Positions 27,563 through 36,428 of a stretch of DNA of 64,000 nt are shown here, piece after piece. The notes under the pieces are model-generated. The model saw only the letters and a list, made by a program, of their open reading frames with translations, was not told the DNA's origin and made no database searches. The stretch comes from Clostridiaceae bacterium OM02-2AC (GTDB taxonomy: Bacteria; Bacillota_I; Bacilli_A; Erysipelotrichales; Erysipelotrichaceae), in contig QULU01000016.1 of the NCBI GenBank assembly GCA_003481775.1, positions 23,382 to 87,381 of the forward strand. Direction: 5' to 3'. The translations under genes and the position numbers were made by a program. How positions within the stretch are numbered: position 1 is the stretch's first letter; every line of letters begins with the position of its first letter.

Positions 27563-28126
27563 GCCCTCATCTCCCTACTTCCTATAATTATAGCGAAAAG
27601 AAAAAATTCCGCAATCTATTTTTCTGGATAATACAAAGAAAGAACCATAGCGGACATGTGTTGGATACATATTCATGCAGCATAAAAAAATATACATACG
27701 TTATATGCCTGGTCTGTGCTTCAATAGATATTCCCTGTTCTCCTGAAATTGGTACCGCCTGTCCACGTTAGACCGTTTCCAAGCTTACGTAATACTCAAA
27801 TGCTTACCCTTTCAGAAATACAGGCAGTATGATCAACAGCTGCTTTTGCACGCATTGTCGAAATGGATATGAATTTCTGTTTCCCCAAGTATGAAATCAG
27901 AATCAGGTATGCCTTTGCTATGTGAGCCTTTTTCACCACAAGATCCATCAGCCAGTTTAGAGAAAAACGTAGTTATGTTATCCTGCAACGTCTAGCCACA
28001 GCCTTGTAATGGATAACGCAGACTGCTGCAGGAGTCAGATAGAAATTATTTTTGTCTGGATCCAAAGTCATTGGAATGGATACCGTGGCTCCTATTGGAA
28101 GCAGGGAGTGCCAATAGCCTTAACCA
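27563..28126. other. 564-base stretch without a supported gene
   Basis: It holds the promoter of the DUF308-type gene at its left edge. The rest has only short frames with no ribosome binding sites and no recognisable protein, tRNA or riboswitch. A decayed gene or small RNA cannot be excluded. Confidence 0.5.
27587..27614 (-). promoter_or_regulatory. Candidate promoter of the DUF308-type gene
   Basis: On the minus strand, TTGCGG (27614-27609, weak), a 16-base spacer and TATAAT (27592-27587), 25 bases before the ATG. Confidence 0.5.
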
Positions 28127-29719
28127 TCATTTCAAATGGAAGGTTTTCGGCGCCAGACGATATACCAGAAGAAGCGCAATCGGGATATATAGAAGTGTAG
28201 AAGCCAAAACACCGCTGACAAACAACAGACTTCCCTCCAGCTGCATGCAGAAATAGCAAAAAAGATACACAAGACCGTTGAGGATGGACATAAACGGGTT
28301 TTTCATATCAAACTGCTCATTATACGGCTGAAAGATATAGTAGACAAACAGATAATGAACACTGAAAAACACAGCCAGACAAAGCAAAGCAAAATCAAAC
28401 AGAAGAAGCGTGGAGAGAGTATAGGGCAATCCAACAAGCACAACGGTGCTATTCATATACAGGCAAAGCACCATGATCAGCAGGAGATTATAGAAGCAAA
28501 GCTTTTTTAAGCGAAGTCGGAAATTCACCAGCACCGCCTCCCTGCTACGATAATAGCTGTAATGCAGCAGCGATACATCACAGTTCATAAACATCGCCTT
28601 ACAGACACGCTGTGAGATGCTGAGAATATAGGAAAGGAATACAAATGGCGGAAGCAGCTCCAGAATATCCTTCGTGAGTTTCATTTCATCCTTCAGCACG
28701 ATCAGCAAACATGTACCTGCAAGCCAGAGCACTGTCATGACAGCCAGACGAAACCTTACCGGCTTATAAATCAGATGCTTATGACGGCGGAAGAATAGTT
28801 CATTTAAAAAGGCATAGCCCGTATTCTTTGTTCGATATTGCAGCTCCTCACTGGTATAGCTATTTTCATCCACCGCTACCTCCATCTGCTTCATCTGGCT
28901 GCTGTCCAGCTTCAGTATTTCATAATTCTCCACAAGCAGGCATGTCAGCAGCTCACTGTAAGCATGATAGCTGTTTTCAAAACGCCGATAGGGAATAATG
29001 GCTGCTGCACACACAAACGAAGTGATGCAGAACAGCCATGGAGCAAAGCTGAAATCCACATTCAGCCAGTATAGCGCATACAGCAGGAGCAAGGAGCCAA
29101 GTGGAATGAGAAGCTTCCATGTATTCGCATGCAGATAAAAGCTGTTTTTCCTTTGAAAGTGCCGCATCTGCAGCATGTCCATACACTGATGGGAGCCCAG
29201 ATAGCCAAAGCCGGCCATACCTGCATACCAGAAGGGAAACGAAAACATAAAGGACAAAAGCAGGCATGCCAGAAAGAGTCCGATGGCATTCATGCTATAG
29301 CTGTACCAGCTGCGGGAGCACAGACAGCGTCTGGCCTCCATATGCATCTGGCGGCTGAGAATAAAGGTTTCATCATCCGCTGTAAGAAGCTTGCTGTTGC
29401 TTATACTTCCTGCTACAAGGCTTAACAGCACAAAGCCAAACAGAAACCCATTTGTAATCTGCCCATCATCAGCATGCTTTTGCAGATTGATCAGCGGTAC
29501 AGCAATCACCACAAACAGATACAGCAGATTTTTCAACAGGTTCATCAGGATATCCACAAGGAAGGAGAAGACACTCAGCACTCCCTTTAGATTTACAGCA
29601 GCATAACAGGATTCCTTCAATAGCCTGCCAATCAGGGGGAGTCGTTTCACATAATAGAAAAATCCGTTCACCTTTCTGGTCATCCGAATCCGAAACAGCA
29701 GCAGAATATCACCCAGCAT
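28127..29719 (-). CDS. ABC exporter membrane subunit, unclassified
   Basis: This 530-residue protein has about ten or more membrane segments spread along its length and a soluble stretch at ~250-300. It lies directly downstream of an ABC ATPase gene and overlaps its stop by 11 bases, so it is almost certainly its permease. The topology (multiple helix pairs, no EAA loop, no FtsX ending) fits an ABC-2-like or bacteriocin/immunity-type exporter. I do not recognise a named family. No terminator was clear downstream. Confidence 0.75.
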   Translation of the reverse strand: MLGDILLLFRIRMTRKVNGFFYYVKRLPLIGRLLKESCYAAVNLKGVLSVFSFLVDILMNLLKNLLYLFVVIAVPLINLQKHADDGQITNGFLFGFVLLSLVAGSISNSKLLTADDETFILSRQMHMEARRCLCSRSWYSYSMNAIGLFLACLLLSFMFSFPFWYAGMAGFGYLGSHQCMDMLQMRHFQRKNSFYLHANTWKLLIPLGSLLLLYALYWLNVDFSFAPWLFCITSFVCAAAIIPYRRFENSYHAYSELLTCLLVENYEILKLDSSQMKQMEVAVDENSYTSEELQYRTKNTGYAFLNELFFRRHKHLIYKPVRFRLAVMTVLWLAGTCLLIVLKDEMKLTKDILELLPPFVFLSYILSISQRVCKAMFMNCDVSLLHYSYYRSREAVLVNFRLRLKKLCFYNLLLIMVLCLYMNSTVVLVGLPYTLSTLLLFDFALLCLAVFFSVHYLFVYYIFQPYNEQFDMKNPFMSILNGLVYLFCYFCMQLEGSLLFVSGVLASTLLYIPIALLLVYRLAPKTFHLK

Positions 29720-30419
29720 GCTTTACTTCCTCCTGCAGCAGCGAAACGATGCGATCCTCAAAATCATTCTGTTGCAGCAAAGCATGATCGAGCTGTTCCA
29801 GTATCCCGTTATGCAATAGCACGATTTCATCACAGAGATCACTTGCCAGCTGCAGAATATGGGTAGAGAATATGAGAATGTGTTCCGCCTTCATTTCCAG
29901 CAGCAGATGCTTCATTTCATTTGCCACAACAACATCAAAGGAAGTCAGCGGTTCATCCAGTAAAATGACCTTCGGCCGTGAAATCAGAAAGCCCAGCATC
30001 TGCAGCTTGTTCTTCATACCGTGGCTGTATCCCTTAATCAGACGATGCCGGTCCTTTGGAACGATGCGCATCAGATCAAAATAGGAATCTATAGTCTTCG
30101 CAGGATCAATTTCCTTTGCATGAATATCCATATAAAAGCGTATATATTCAAAACCAGTCATAAATTCAGGCAGAATCGGGCTGGAGTAAGCATACCCAAT
30201 ATCTCTGTCCTCTACCTTTCGCAATTCCCCGTGCTCCTCAATCAGAACATCCCCCTCACAGGGGATCTCATGGGAAATACAGTTAAACAGCGTCGTTTTG
30301 CCGCTTCCGTTTCTCCCCAGCAGTCCATAAATCTTTCCCTGTTCAAAAACAGCACTGCTATTTTTCAGCACTTCCTTCTCATCATAGGTCTTCTTCACAT
30401 TCTGTATATGCAGTTTCAT
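29709..30419 (-). CDS. ABC exporter ATP-binding protein
   Basis: This ~236-residue ATPase has Walker A GLLGRNGSGKTT, C-loop YSHGMKNKLQM (the diverged form usual in ABC-2 exporters) and Walker B VILLDEPLTSFD. The start is ATG 30419 with GGGAGGA upstream; an in-frame extension to 30506 lacks family similarity. It is followed by the membrane subunit with an 11-base overlap. The transported substrate is unknown. Confidence 0.9.
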   Translation of the reverse strand: MKLHIQNVKKTYDEKEVLKNSSAVFEQGKIYGLLGRNGSGKTTLFNCISHEIPCEGDVLIEEHGELRKVEDRDIGYAYSSPILPEFMTGFEYIRFYMDIHAKEIDPAKTIDSYFDLMRIVPKDRHRLIKGYSHGMKNKLQMLGFLISRPKVILLDEPLTSFDVVVANEMKHLLLEMKAEHILIFSTHILQLASDLCDEIVLLHNGILEQLDHALLQQNDFEDRIVSLLQEEVKHAG

Positions 30420-30533
30420 AGGTATCCTCCCGGTAGTTCTTCTCTTATGCAGACGCTGTATGCGTGGTTTAAACACTTGTTGCCACAGAAGCACCACATC
30501 AATCATGCAGTCGTCCTTGGTAGCTGTAAGTTC

Positions 30534-30562
30534 AGAATACCTGTACGAAAATCATTTGTCAA
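30534..30562 (-). promoter_or_regulatory. Promoter of the two-gene ABC exporter
   Basis: On the minus strand, consensus TTGACA (30562-30557), a 17-base spacer and TATTCT (30539-30534). It is back to back with the promoter of the DUF2804 gene. Confidence 0.7.
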
Positions 30563-30589
30563 TGAAAATCAGGGATTTGCGACATGATA

Positions 30590-30618
30590 TTGTCATCCTG
30601 CAGGACACTTACTATAAT
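30590..30618 (+). promoter_or_regulatory. Promoter of the DUF2804 gene
   Basis: TTGTCA (30590-30595), a 17-base spacer and TATAAT (30613-30618). Confidence 0.75.
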
Positions 30619-30645
30619 GAAGATAGAAGAACAGGAGGCGATTGT

Positions 30646-31668
30646 ATGCGCAATCATGAGGTTACACAGCGTCATCCTCTGCTGGATGAGCATGGCAGGC
30701 TGAAAGAGGCAGGCTGGTCCCGTTCCTTGCTGCAGGAATATCGCAGAGAGGATATCAAAGCAAAGCGCTGGAGAATCAAGGAATGGGATTATTATCTGAT
30801 ACTCAACGATCATTACGGTGTCGCCTTCACGATTTCCGATGACGGCTACATTGGACTGCAATCCGTTTCCCTTCTTGATTTTAAAAGAGGCTGGGAGCAT
30901 ACCGAAACCATTCTGAACGCATTCCCAATGGGAAAGCTGAAGCTGCCGACCAGCTCAGAAAGCGGCTCCTGTAAATACAGGGATAAGCGACTCGATATGG
31001 AATTTCAGGTCATGAAGGGCAAACGCATCCTTCGCTGTGATTTTCAGAGCTTCTATGAAGGAAAACCATTTCATTGTGAAATCACGCTGCATCAGCCGGA
31101 TATGGACAGTATGGTAATTGCGACACCGTGGAAAGAAAAAAAGACCGCGTTTTACTACAATCAGAAAATCAACTGCATGCGTGCTGAGGGAAGTGTCAGC
31201 TTTGACGGTAACACGATACGCTTTGATCCACAGAATGCCTTCGGAACACTGGATTGGGGGCGTGGGGTATGGACCTATGACAACACCTGGTACTGGGGGA
31301 ATGGAAACGGCCTTGTAGAGGGAAAACCGTTTGGCTTCAATGTCGGCTACGGCTTTGGCGATACGACAGCGGCCAGCGAAAATTTACTGCTGTATGATGG
31401 TGTTGCCCACAAGCTGGAGGATGTCACCTTTCACATACCGCCGGACAGCTATCTCAAGCCTTGGCGTATTACATCCAGCGACGCACGTTTTGAAATGTCC
31501 TTTCAACCGATTCTTGATCGTTGTGCGAAAACAAGTGCGCTCATCATTGTAACGGATCAGCATCAGGTTTTCGGCTACCTCAGCGGAACAGCGGTATTGG
31601 ATGATGGAAGAGTATTAAAGGTTAAGGATATGCTTTGCTTTTTTGAGAAGGTTCACAACCGCTATTAA
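30646..31668 (+). CDS. DUF2804 domain-containing protein
   Basis: This 340-residue soluble protein starts at ATG 30646, with AGGAGG seven bases upstream. The N-terminal QRHPLLDEHGRLKEAGWS and later FGTLDWGRGVWTYDNTWYWG are typical of the DUF2804 family. Members are beta-rich, resemble hydroxyneurosporene-synthase-like (AttH/lipocalin-related) folds, and have no proven enzymatic role. It is transcribed divergently from the ABC exporter pair; no functional link is shown. No hairpin with a T-run was seen after the stop. Confidence 0.8.
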   Translation: MRNHEVTQRHPLLDEHGRLKEAGWSRSLLQEYRREDIKAKRWRIKEWDYYLILNDHYGVAFTISDDGYIGLQSVSLLDFKRGWEHTETILNAFPMGKLKLPTSSESGSCKYRDKRLDMEFQVMKGKRILRCDFQSFYEGKPFHCEITLHQPDMDSMVIATPWKEKKTAFYYNQKINCMRAEGSVSFDGNTIRFDPQNAFGTLDWGRGVWTYDNTWYWGNGNGLVEGKPFGFNVGYGFGDTTAASENLLLYDGVAHKLEDVTFHIPPDSYLKPWRITSSDARFEMSFQPILDRCAKTSALIIVTDQHQVFGYLSGTAVLDDGRVLKVKDMLCFFEKVHNRY

Positions 31669-31980
31669 ATTGAAAAGCCCAAAGGATGTAAGCACTGTAT
31701 ATATCCATAGAAAGGTAATGGAAGGGGGACAGCCATACCTATCAAGCTCAGAATGAAATCACATGCGCTTCTATGACGATATCAATACGAGTGCATGGAT
31801 GGAAGCTGCCGCACTGCACCATGCATGATATATACCATCCCATATGTGCGGGAAAAGCTGTGTAAGACTTATAAATCATGATGTTCAATGCTTATGTTAT
31901 ATGCATACAGCAGTAAATTTCAAGAAACCATTCGTTCTGAAAGCTGGATAGGTCATGTATATATTACGGGAGATAAGAAA
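31669..31980. other. Intergenic stretch before the lipoprotein gene
   Basis: This 312-base stretch between two plus-strand genes contains no gene or RNA that I can support. The distance suggests that the lipoprotein gene has its own promoter, but no clear -35/-10 pair was found. Confidence 0.5.
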
Positions 31981-32505
31981 ATGAAAGCAAAAATAAGGTT
32001 GCTATTTATAATCGCCTGCACAATCATGTTGTCTGCATGTAATTTCAATAAGGATACGGTTGATCCAAAGGATTATATGGACAATACTTATAAAAATCAT
32101 GAGCAATTAAATGTTATAGAAGATAAGCAAAGCTTACTATATTTATTAAAACAAAGGGACACCTATCATGTGTTGATATTCAAGAAGGAGGGATCCTCCT
32201 ATTCCTATGAAGGTGGCGTAGAATCTACTGTACCTTTCGGCTATATGAAGGTTGGAACGCCCGATAATATCCATATCGTCGTCTTTATAGATAACAGTAT
32301 CGTGAAAGCAGAGCGCTATGAATTTGATTTGCGTGCTTCCAAGAATGATAAAGATAAGCTCACTATATCGCTGGATGGATTATCAGAGCTGGATACCTAT
32401 CTTATCAAAAGTTATGACTTCCTTCCGCCTTATTCAAGTATTTCGCAATTACGTTTTTATGATAAGCATGGAAAACGCATAGATGAAACAGTGTTTATGG
32501 ATTGA
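31981..32505 (+). CDS. Lipoprotein of unknown function
   Basis: This 174-residue protein has a lipoprotein signal: KAKIRLLFIIACTIMLSAC with the modified cysteine in the lipobox LSAC. A Lys/Asp-rich spacer and a beta-rich mature domain follow. The start is ATG 31981 (GGGAGA upstream); the frame extends further 5' but without a signal peptide start. No family is recognised. It should sit on the outer face of the membrane. Confidence 0.75.
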   Translation: MKAKIRLLFIIACTIMLSACNFNKDTVDPKDYMDNTYKNHEQLNVIEDKQSLLYLLKQRDTYHVLIFKKEGSSYSYEGGVESTVPFGYMKVGTPDNIHIVVFIDNSIVKAERYEFDLRASKNDKDKLTISLDGLSELDTYLIKSYDFLPPYSSISQLRFYDKHGKRIDETVFMD

Positions 32506-32512
32506 AAAATGC

Positions 32513-32537
32513 CCCGGTGCGATAGCCGGGAATTTTC
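32513..32537 (+). terminator. Probable terminator of the lipoprotein gene
   Basis: The hairpin CCCGG-TGCGATAG-CCGGG is followed by AATTTTCC eight bases after the stop codon. The T-run is weak. Confidence 0.55.
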
Positions 32538-32606
32538 CTATATAGAAAAGGATTTCTACTGTGTCATAAGGCATCCATCGAATGAAAGACGCCGATTCAT
32601 GGGTGA

Positions 32607-32638
32607 GAAAAAGACGCCACAGTACGTGACGTCTTTTA
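32607..32638 (-). terminator. Terminator of the RraB-like gene
   Basis: On the minus strand, AAAAGACGTCAC (32638-32627) pairs with GTGGCGTCTTTT with one wobble, ending in TTTTTC. It could also act for the convergent lipoprotein gene. Confidence 0.75.
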
Positions 32639-32650
32639 TATTTGTATGAC

Positions 32651-33352
32651 TTAATAAATAACCTTACTGCTCCATCCCTGATATTCACCATGATGCAGCT
32701 TCGCTTCTCCGGCAATATACAGAATATTTCCCATCAGCTTGACATCATCAATCGGTGTGATATGCAATACGATCAGCTCCAGGTCTTCATCCCCTCTTGT
32801 GATGACGAAGCCCTTATTGATAACCTCATTTTTAAAGCTGTCCATATCCTCGGCCGTTTTGAATACCACGCTGTGCTGAACCGGACGCTCGTTTTCATGC
32901 ACGTCACCTTCCTGCAGCATGTCATCCATCAATTTCTTTGCCTGCTCCTTCAGAGCTGCCGTTTCACTCTTCAGGAGAGACGGAAAATCCGTATCAAATT
33001 CCTCTGCAGCATCCACTACAATATCCTTTGCTTCTGCTGCTTTATCCTTGACAGCATCCGCAAAATCCTCCGCTGCTTCTTTTCCTTCTTCTACAGCATC
33101 CATTGCCAAATCCTTTACATCCTCTGCAGCAGCTGCCGCCTCTTCTTTCACAGACTCCATACAGGAAGCAGGATCACTAATCGGACCTTCTTCTATTTCA
33201 TCGTCCAAATCCATTTCATTCAGATCTTCCTCATCCGCAAGAAGTCCCTGATCCAGATCAACGATCTGTTTTTCCTCATCCTTTTTCAGCTTGTAGGCAA
33301 CCAGTGCCGCAGCTCCGGCAATTACCGCCAGTGCAGGTATTATCTTTTTCAT
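32651..33352 (-). CDS. Membrane-anchored acidic coiled-coil protein with RraB-like C-terminus
   Basis: The 233 residues begin with an uncleaved anchor (4-20). A very acidic, Ala/Glu/Asp/Lys-rich region (~25-150) of apparent coiled coil or YtxH/LEA-like character follows. A globular end (~155-233) starts QHSVVFKTAEDMDSFKNEV and finishes HHGEYQGWSS. The end resembles the RraB/DUF695-type fold, where a gapped GGxYDGW motif closes the domain; RraB inhibits RNase E in enterobacteria. Firmicutes usually lack RNase E, so any RNase-related role would need a different partner. The extended -10 TGATACAAT precedes the gene. The family call is tentative. Confidence 0.6.
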   Translation of the reverse strand: MKKIIPALAVIAGAAALVAYKLKKDEEKQIVDLDQGLLADEEDLNEMDLDDEIEEGPISDPASCMESVKEEAAAAAEDVKDLAMDAVEEGKEAAEDFADAVKDKAAEAKDIVVDAAEEFDTDFPSLLKSETAALKEQAKKLMDDMLQEGDVHENERPVQHSVVFKTAEDMDSFKNEVINKGFVITRGDEDLELIVLHITPIDDVKLMGNILYIAGEAKLHHGEYQGWSSKVIY

Positions 33353-33477
33353 AGTATCACCACTTTCTTGTTTCTATTGTATCACAAAACATGCAAAATG
33401 ATACATGAAATAGCTTAATTTCAGGAATAGTTTCCTTCCTGATTCCACAGGCTATGCCGTTTCCTTCTGCTACATAC

Positions 33478-34059
33478 TCACACTTTTTTCCTGCTGATTC
33501 CCACACCGTCTCCAAAATCATAAAATTGTGTATCATAATCCTCACGCTGCTTCAGATACTCGACAAAATTTCCGATTTTACGTACCAGACTTCGCAGATT
33601 GCGGCTTTTAATCGTTTCCGGATGCTCCACTAGACCATGAAAATTCAGATTATCCGTTATTACATATCCGTCCTTTTTCAGCAACGGCTCATAGCGCTCA
33701 AAAAACTTAGTATACTGTGCCTTTGCCGCATCGATGAACAGCATATCGTAGCTGCCCGCAACGACAGTCTCCAGTGCATCGCCAAACAGCAGTGTAATCT
33801 GATCCTGCAGGCCGCTTCGCTGTACATATTCCACTGCCTGATCATAGCGCTCTTTGTCCCGCTCGATTGTCGTAATATGCATATCCGTATCCAGCATTGC
33901 CATACGGATTGCCGAATAACCGATGGCACTTCCGATTTCCAGAACATGCTTCAGATTATGCTCCCGCAGAAAGGAACACATGAAATCTATCCCCTCCTTC
34001 TGCATAATCGGCACATCATGCTCCTGTGCATAAATCTCCATTTCTTCAATCAGTGTCAT
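33478..34059 (-). CDS. Class I SAM-dependent O-methyltransferase, YrrM/TrmR-like
   Basis: This 193-residue methyltransferase has the SAM motif VLEIGSAIGYSAIRMA, motif II acidic residue in TTIERDKER and MLFIDAAKAQY, as in the catechol-O-methyltransferase-like group. The closest named relative that I recognise is Bacillus YrrM (TrmR), which methylates 5-hydroxyuridine in tRNA. Small-molecule methylation is an alternative. Its start overlaps the capA-like stop by ATGA, so it is the third gene of that operon. Confidence 0.85.
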   Translation of the reverse strand: MTLIEEMEIYAQEHDVPIMQKEGIDFMCSFLREHNLKHVLEIGSAIGYSAIRMAMLDTDMHITTIERDKERYDQAVEYVQRSGLQDQITLLFGDALETVVAGSYDMLFIDAAKAQYTKFFERYEPLLKKDGYVITDNLNFHGLVEHPETIKSRNLRSLVRKIGNFVEYLKQREDYDTQFYDFGDGVGISRKKV

Positions 34060-35234
34060 TTCGCATCCCCTTTTCCTATAACAGGTATTTCCGTAATCAC
34101 CTTTTTCGTACGTGCGTACAGATCCTCAAGGCGAACCCGTTGTCCGTCCACCCCATTTAATCCATGCTTCTCAGCCAGCTCCTCGCTGTAATCACGCAGC
34201 TTATAAACGGTGAAATTCTTTCTCGTATTCATGATATCCGCAGCATCCCCTGTATAATGCGTTATCAGCGGCTCCCATTTCACATTTTGAATAGAAATCT
34301 CCTTGCTTTTTGCATCCCTGACAAAATCGAAACGGATCATACCGCCCAGTACATTGTTCACATCCAGCATACCATTTAAAAAATTTCCGAGTGAATAGAT
34401 CACCAGCGTCTTATTCCCCTCTTTTCCTTCCATCCATGTGACCGGCTGTATTACATGCGGATGCTCACCGACAACGACATCTACCCCCAAGTCTGCAAAC
34501 AGCTTCGCATATTTCTTTTGAAACTCCGTAGGGGCTGAAACATTCTCATCTCCCCAATGCGCAGATACGATCACGACATCACTGAGCTTCTTTGCCTTTT
34601 TCACATCCTCACGGATCTGGTCCTCATCGAAATAGGCAACGCTATAGGGGTTGGGCGGCTCGATTCCGTTTGTTCCATAGGTATAGGCAAGGAAGGAAAA
34701 TGTGATTCCCTTACGTTTGATTGTCCGTATTGTATCCCGATCCTTCTGGGAGGTATAGGTTCCCGCCGTAATAATTCCCTTTTGCTTTCCCCAGATTTCA
34801 TGGGAATAATCAATTCCCTCCTGATATTTATCCAGACAGTGGTTGTTTGCCGTGTTCACGATATCAAATCCGGTATCTGCAACATTCTTTGCGATATCAG
34901 CAGGCGTATTGAATGTTGGATAGCCACTGATGCCAAGCGCATCTCCTCCGACAATGGACTCCTGATCGATATAGGCAAGATCGGCTTCCTGAATATCCTT
35001 CTTTACATGCGTATACATTTCCGTAAAATCATATGTTCCATCATTCATCTCACCGGCAGCAGCATCTGCCTGCTTGTAGATCATTTCATGAATCAGATTA
35101 TCTCCGACTCCGACAAAGGATACCGTTGTATGTTCATTTTCCGGATCCTTTTCCGGTGTTTCTTTTTTCTTATTCTCTGATGTACTGCATGCACACAGCA
35201 GCAGGCTCAGCATTACAACCATAAGTTTTTTCAT
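34056..35234 (-). CDS. CapA-family lipoprotein (poly-gamma-glutamate synthesis type)
   Basis: This 392-residue lipoprotein has lipobox LCAC at ~15-18. Its calcineurin-like fold of the CapA/PGA_cap type starts at VGVGDNLIHEMIY and includes NTANNHCLDK, VSAHWGDENV and GEHPHVIQP. CapA proteins assist poly-gamma-glutamate capsule export or anchoring, but lone homologues are widespread without capsule genes, as here. Overlaps of four bases with both the upstream M15 peptidase and the downstream methyltransferase indicate a tightly coupled three-gene operon. The function in this strain is not settled. Confidence 0.88.
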   Translation of the reverse strand: MKKLMVVMLSLLLCACSTSENKKKETPEKDPENEHTTVSFVGVGDNLIHEMIYKQADAAAGEMNDGTYDFTEMYTHVKKDIQEADLAYIDQESIVGGDALGISGYPTFNTPADIAKNVADTGFDIVNTANNHCLDKYQEGIDYSHEIWGKQKGIITAGTYTSQKDRDTIRTIKRKGITFSFLAYTYGTNGIEPPNPYSVAYFDEDQIREDVKKAKKLSDVVIVSAHWGDENVSAPTEFQKKYAKLFADLGVDVVVGEHPHVIQPVTWMEGKEGNKTLVIYSLGNFLNGMLDVNNVLGGMIRFDFVRDAKSKEISIQNVKWEPLITHYTGDAADIMNTRKNFTVYKLRDYSEELAEKHGLNGVDGQRVRLEDLYARTKKVITEIPVIGKGDAK

Positions 35235-36217
35235 TTCTGCACATCCTTTCTGGCGATATATTCATCCAGTGTAAGCCCCTGCTTCACGATTTCCTTTGCG
35301 ACATCCTTTCCAACATAGCGCAGATGCCAGGATTCATACTGATATCCGGTCACATCCACTTTATCCTCCGGATATCGCAGGATAAAGCCATACTCTGCCA
35401 TATGCTGAAGCAGCCAGTCATAATGCTCTGATTTTTCAATTTCATTGAAATTTTCATCATTGATCGTCACATCTACGGCAAGGGCACTGTTATGCTCACT
35501 CTGTCCCGGACGGGCATAGTATTTGTCCGCATACTCCGTTCCCTGACTCTGTGCATAATAATCGTACAGATTTTTCTGATAGGCAAAGCTGCGATAGCTC
35601 GCAATTGCCTTAATGTGAATTTGCTCTGCTTCCCCTGCCTTCACCAGCTCGGAAAATGCGTCCGCAACCTCCTTACGCAAATACTGAGGCTCACTCTGAC
35701 AGGAGAAATCCTTTCCTATCACACAGGCATTTGGTGTTTTCACTAGATTTTTCGGCTCATAATCATCAGGCAGCCGGTGATATTTGTTAATCAGCAGGAG
35801 GATATCATCAGTATCCCGGATAATATCAACATTGGTGAAATACGGCTGATCCAGACCGATATTGACATAGGTCACAATATCCTGTACATCCTTTTTCCCG
35901 TCATCATATGCAATATAGCGCTTGGTCAGCTCCTTGTGATAGTATGGAAGCTTTAAAAATGCAGTGATCCGCTTTGCATCATAATCCTTTTTCACAAAGG
36001 CAGTCGCCTGGTCGAGATTCTTATCCGTTGTGATGGCGCAGTAGACACTTCCCTTGTCCTTGACAAGCTCGTCACCTGCCTGCTTCACAGCCGCAAGATT
36101 GTCACAGCTCTTTGTATCTTCTACCCCATACTGTTTTAGGGCGTCCTCTTCTTCATTGGAATTACAGCCGGCAAGCAGAAGCCCTGCCGTCAAAAGTATC
36201 ATTAGTTGTTTTTTCAT
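35231..36217 (-). CDS. M15-family peptidoglycan carboxypeptidase, lipoprotein
   Basis: This 328-residue lipoprotein (lipobox LAGC) has an ~150-residue N-terminal region and a VanY-type D-Ala-D-Ala carboxypeptidase domain. The zinc-site and active-site motifs are SEHNSALAVDV and ESWHLRYVG, with the YGFILRYPEDK strand between. It would trim the stem peptide of cell-wall muropeptides at the outer membrane face. It is the first gene of the operon with CapA and the methyltransferase. A -10 box TATAAT lies at 36246-36241. Confidence 0.9.
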   Translation of the reverse strand: MKKQLMILLTAGLLLAGCNSNEEEDALKQYGVEDTKSCDNLAAVKQAGDELVKDKGSVYCAITTDKNLDQATAFVKKDYDAKRITAFLKLPYYHKELTKRYIAYDDGKKDVQDIVTYVNIGLDQPYFTNVDIIRDTDDILLLINKYHRLPDDYEPKNLVKTPNACVIGKDFSCQSEPQYLRKEVADAFSELVKAGEAEQIHIKAIASYRSFAYQKNLYDYYAQSQGTEYADKYYARPGQSEHNSALAVDVTINDENFNEIEKSEHYDWLLQHMAEYGFILRYPEDKVDVTGYQYESWHLRYVGKDVAKEIVKQGLTLDEYIARKDVQK

Positions 36218-36240
36218 ATGTACATCCCTCGCTCCTCAAT

Positions 36241-36246
36241 ATTATA
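36241..36246 (-). promoter_or_regulatory. -10 box of the M15-CapA-methyltransferase operon
   Basis: TATAAT on the minus strand, 23 bases before ATG 36217. A CTGTAC 17 bases upstream is a mediocre -35 box. Confidence 0.5.
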
Positions 36247-36382
36247 ACAGTTTCTGTTTATTCGTACAGTGACATTCGCAAAAAGCAGGTGAATCTTCCC
36301 TGTTTCTTAAGATTATATATGGATAGCATGCTGTTCCTCCCAGAAGTACGGATGCTTTATGAAGCCATTGGATATACGCAAA

Positions 36383-36413
36383 AAAAGCGAACTCTATGCT
36401 GGCAATAGAGCCC
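36383..36413 (-). terminator. Terminator of the second M15 peptidase gene
   Basis: On the minus strand, GCTCTAT-TGCCAGC-ATAGAGT is followed by TCGCTTTTTTT. Confidence 0.65.
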
Positions 36414-36428
36414 ACCTGTTTTCTATGC

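Noticed and set aside
28009..28256. Short plus-strand frames in the 27563-28126 gap
   Set aside because: No start signal or family match, and the frames run into the end of the ABC permease gene on the other strand.
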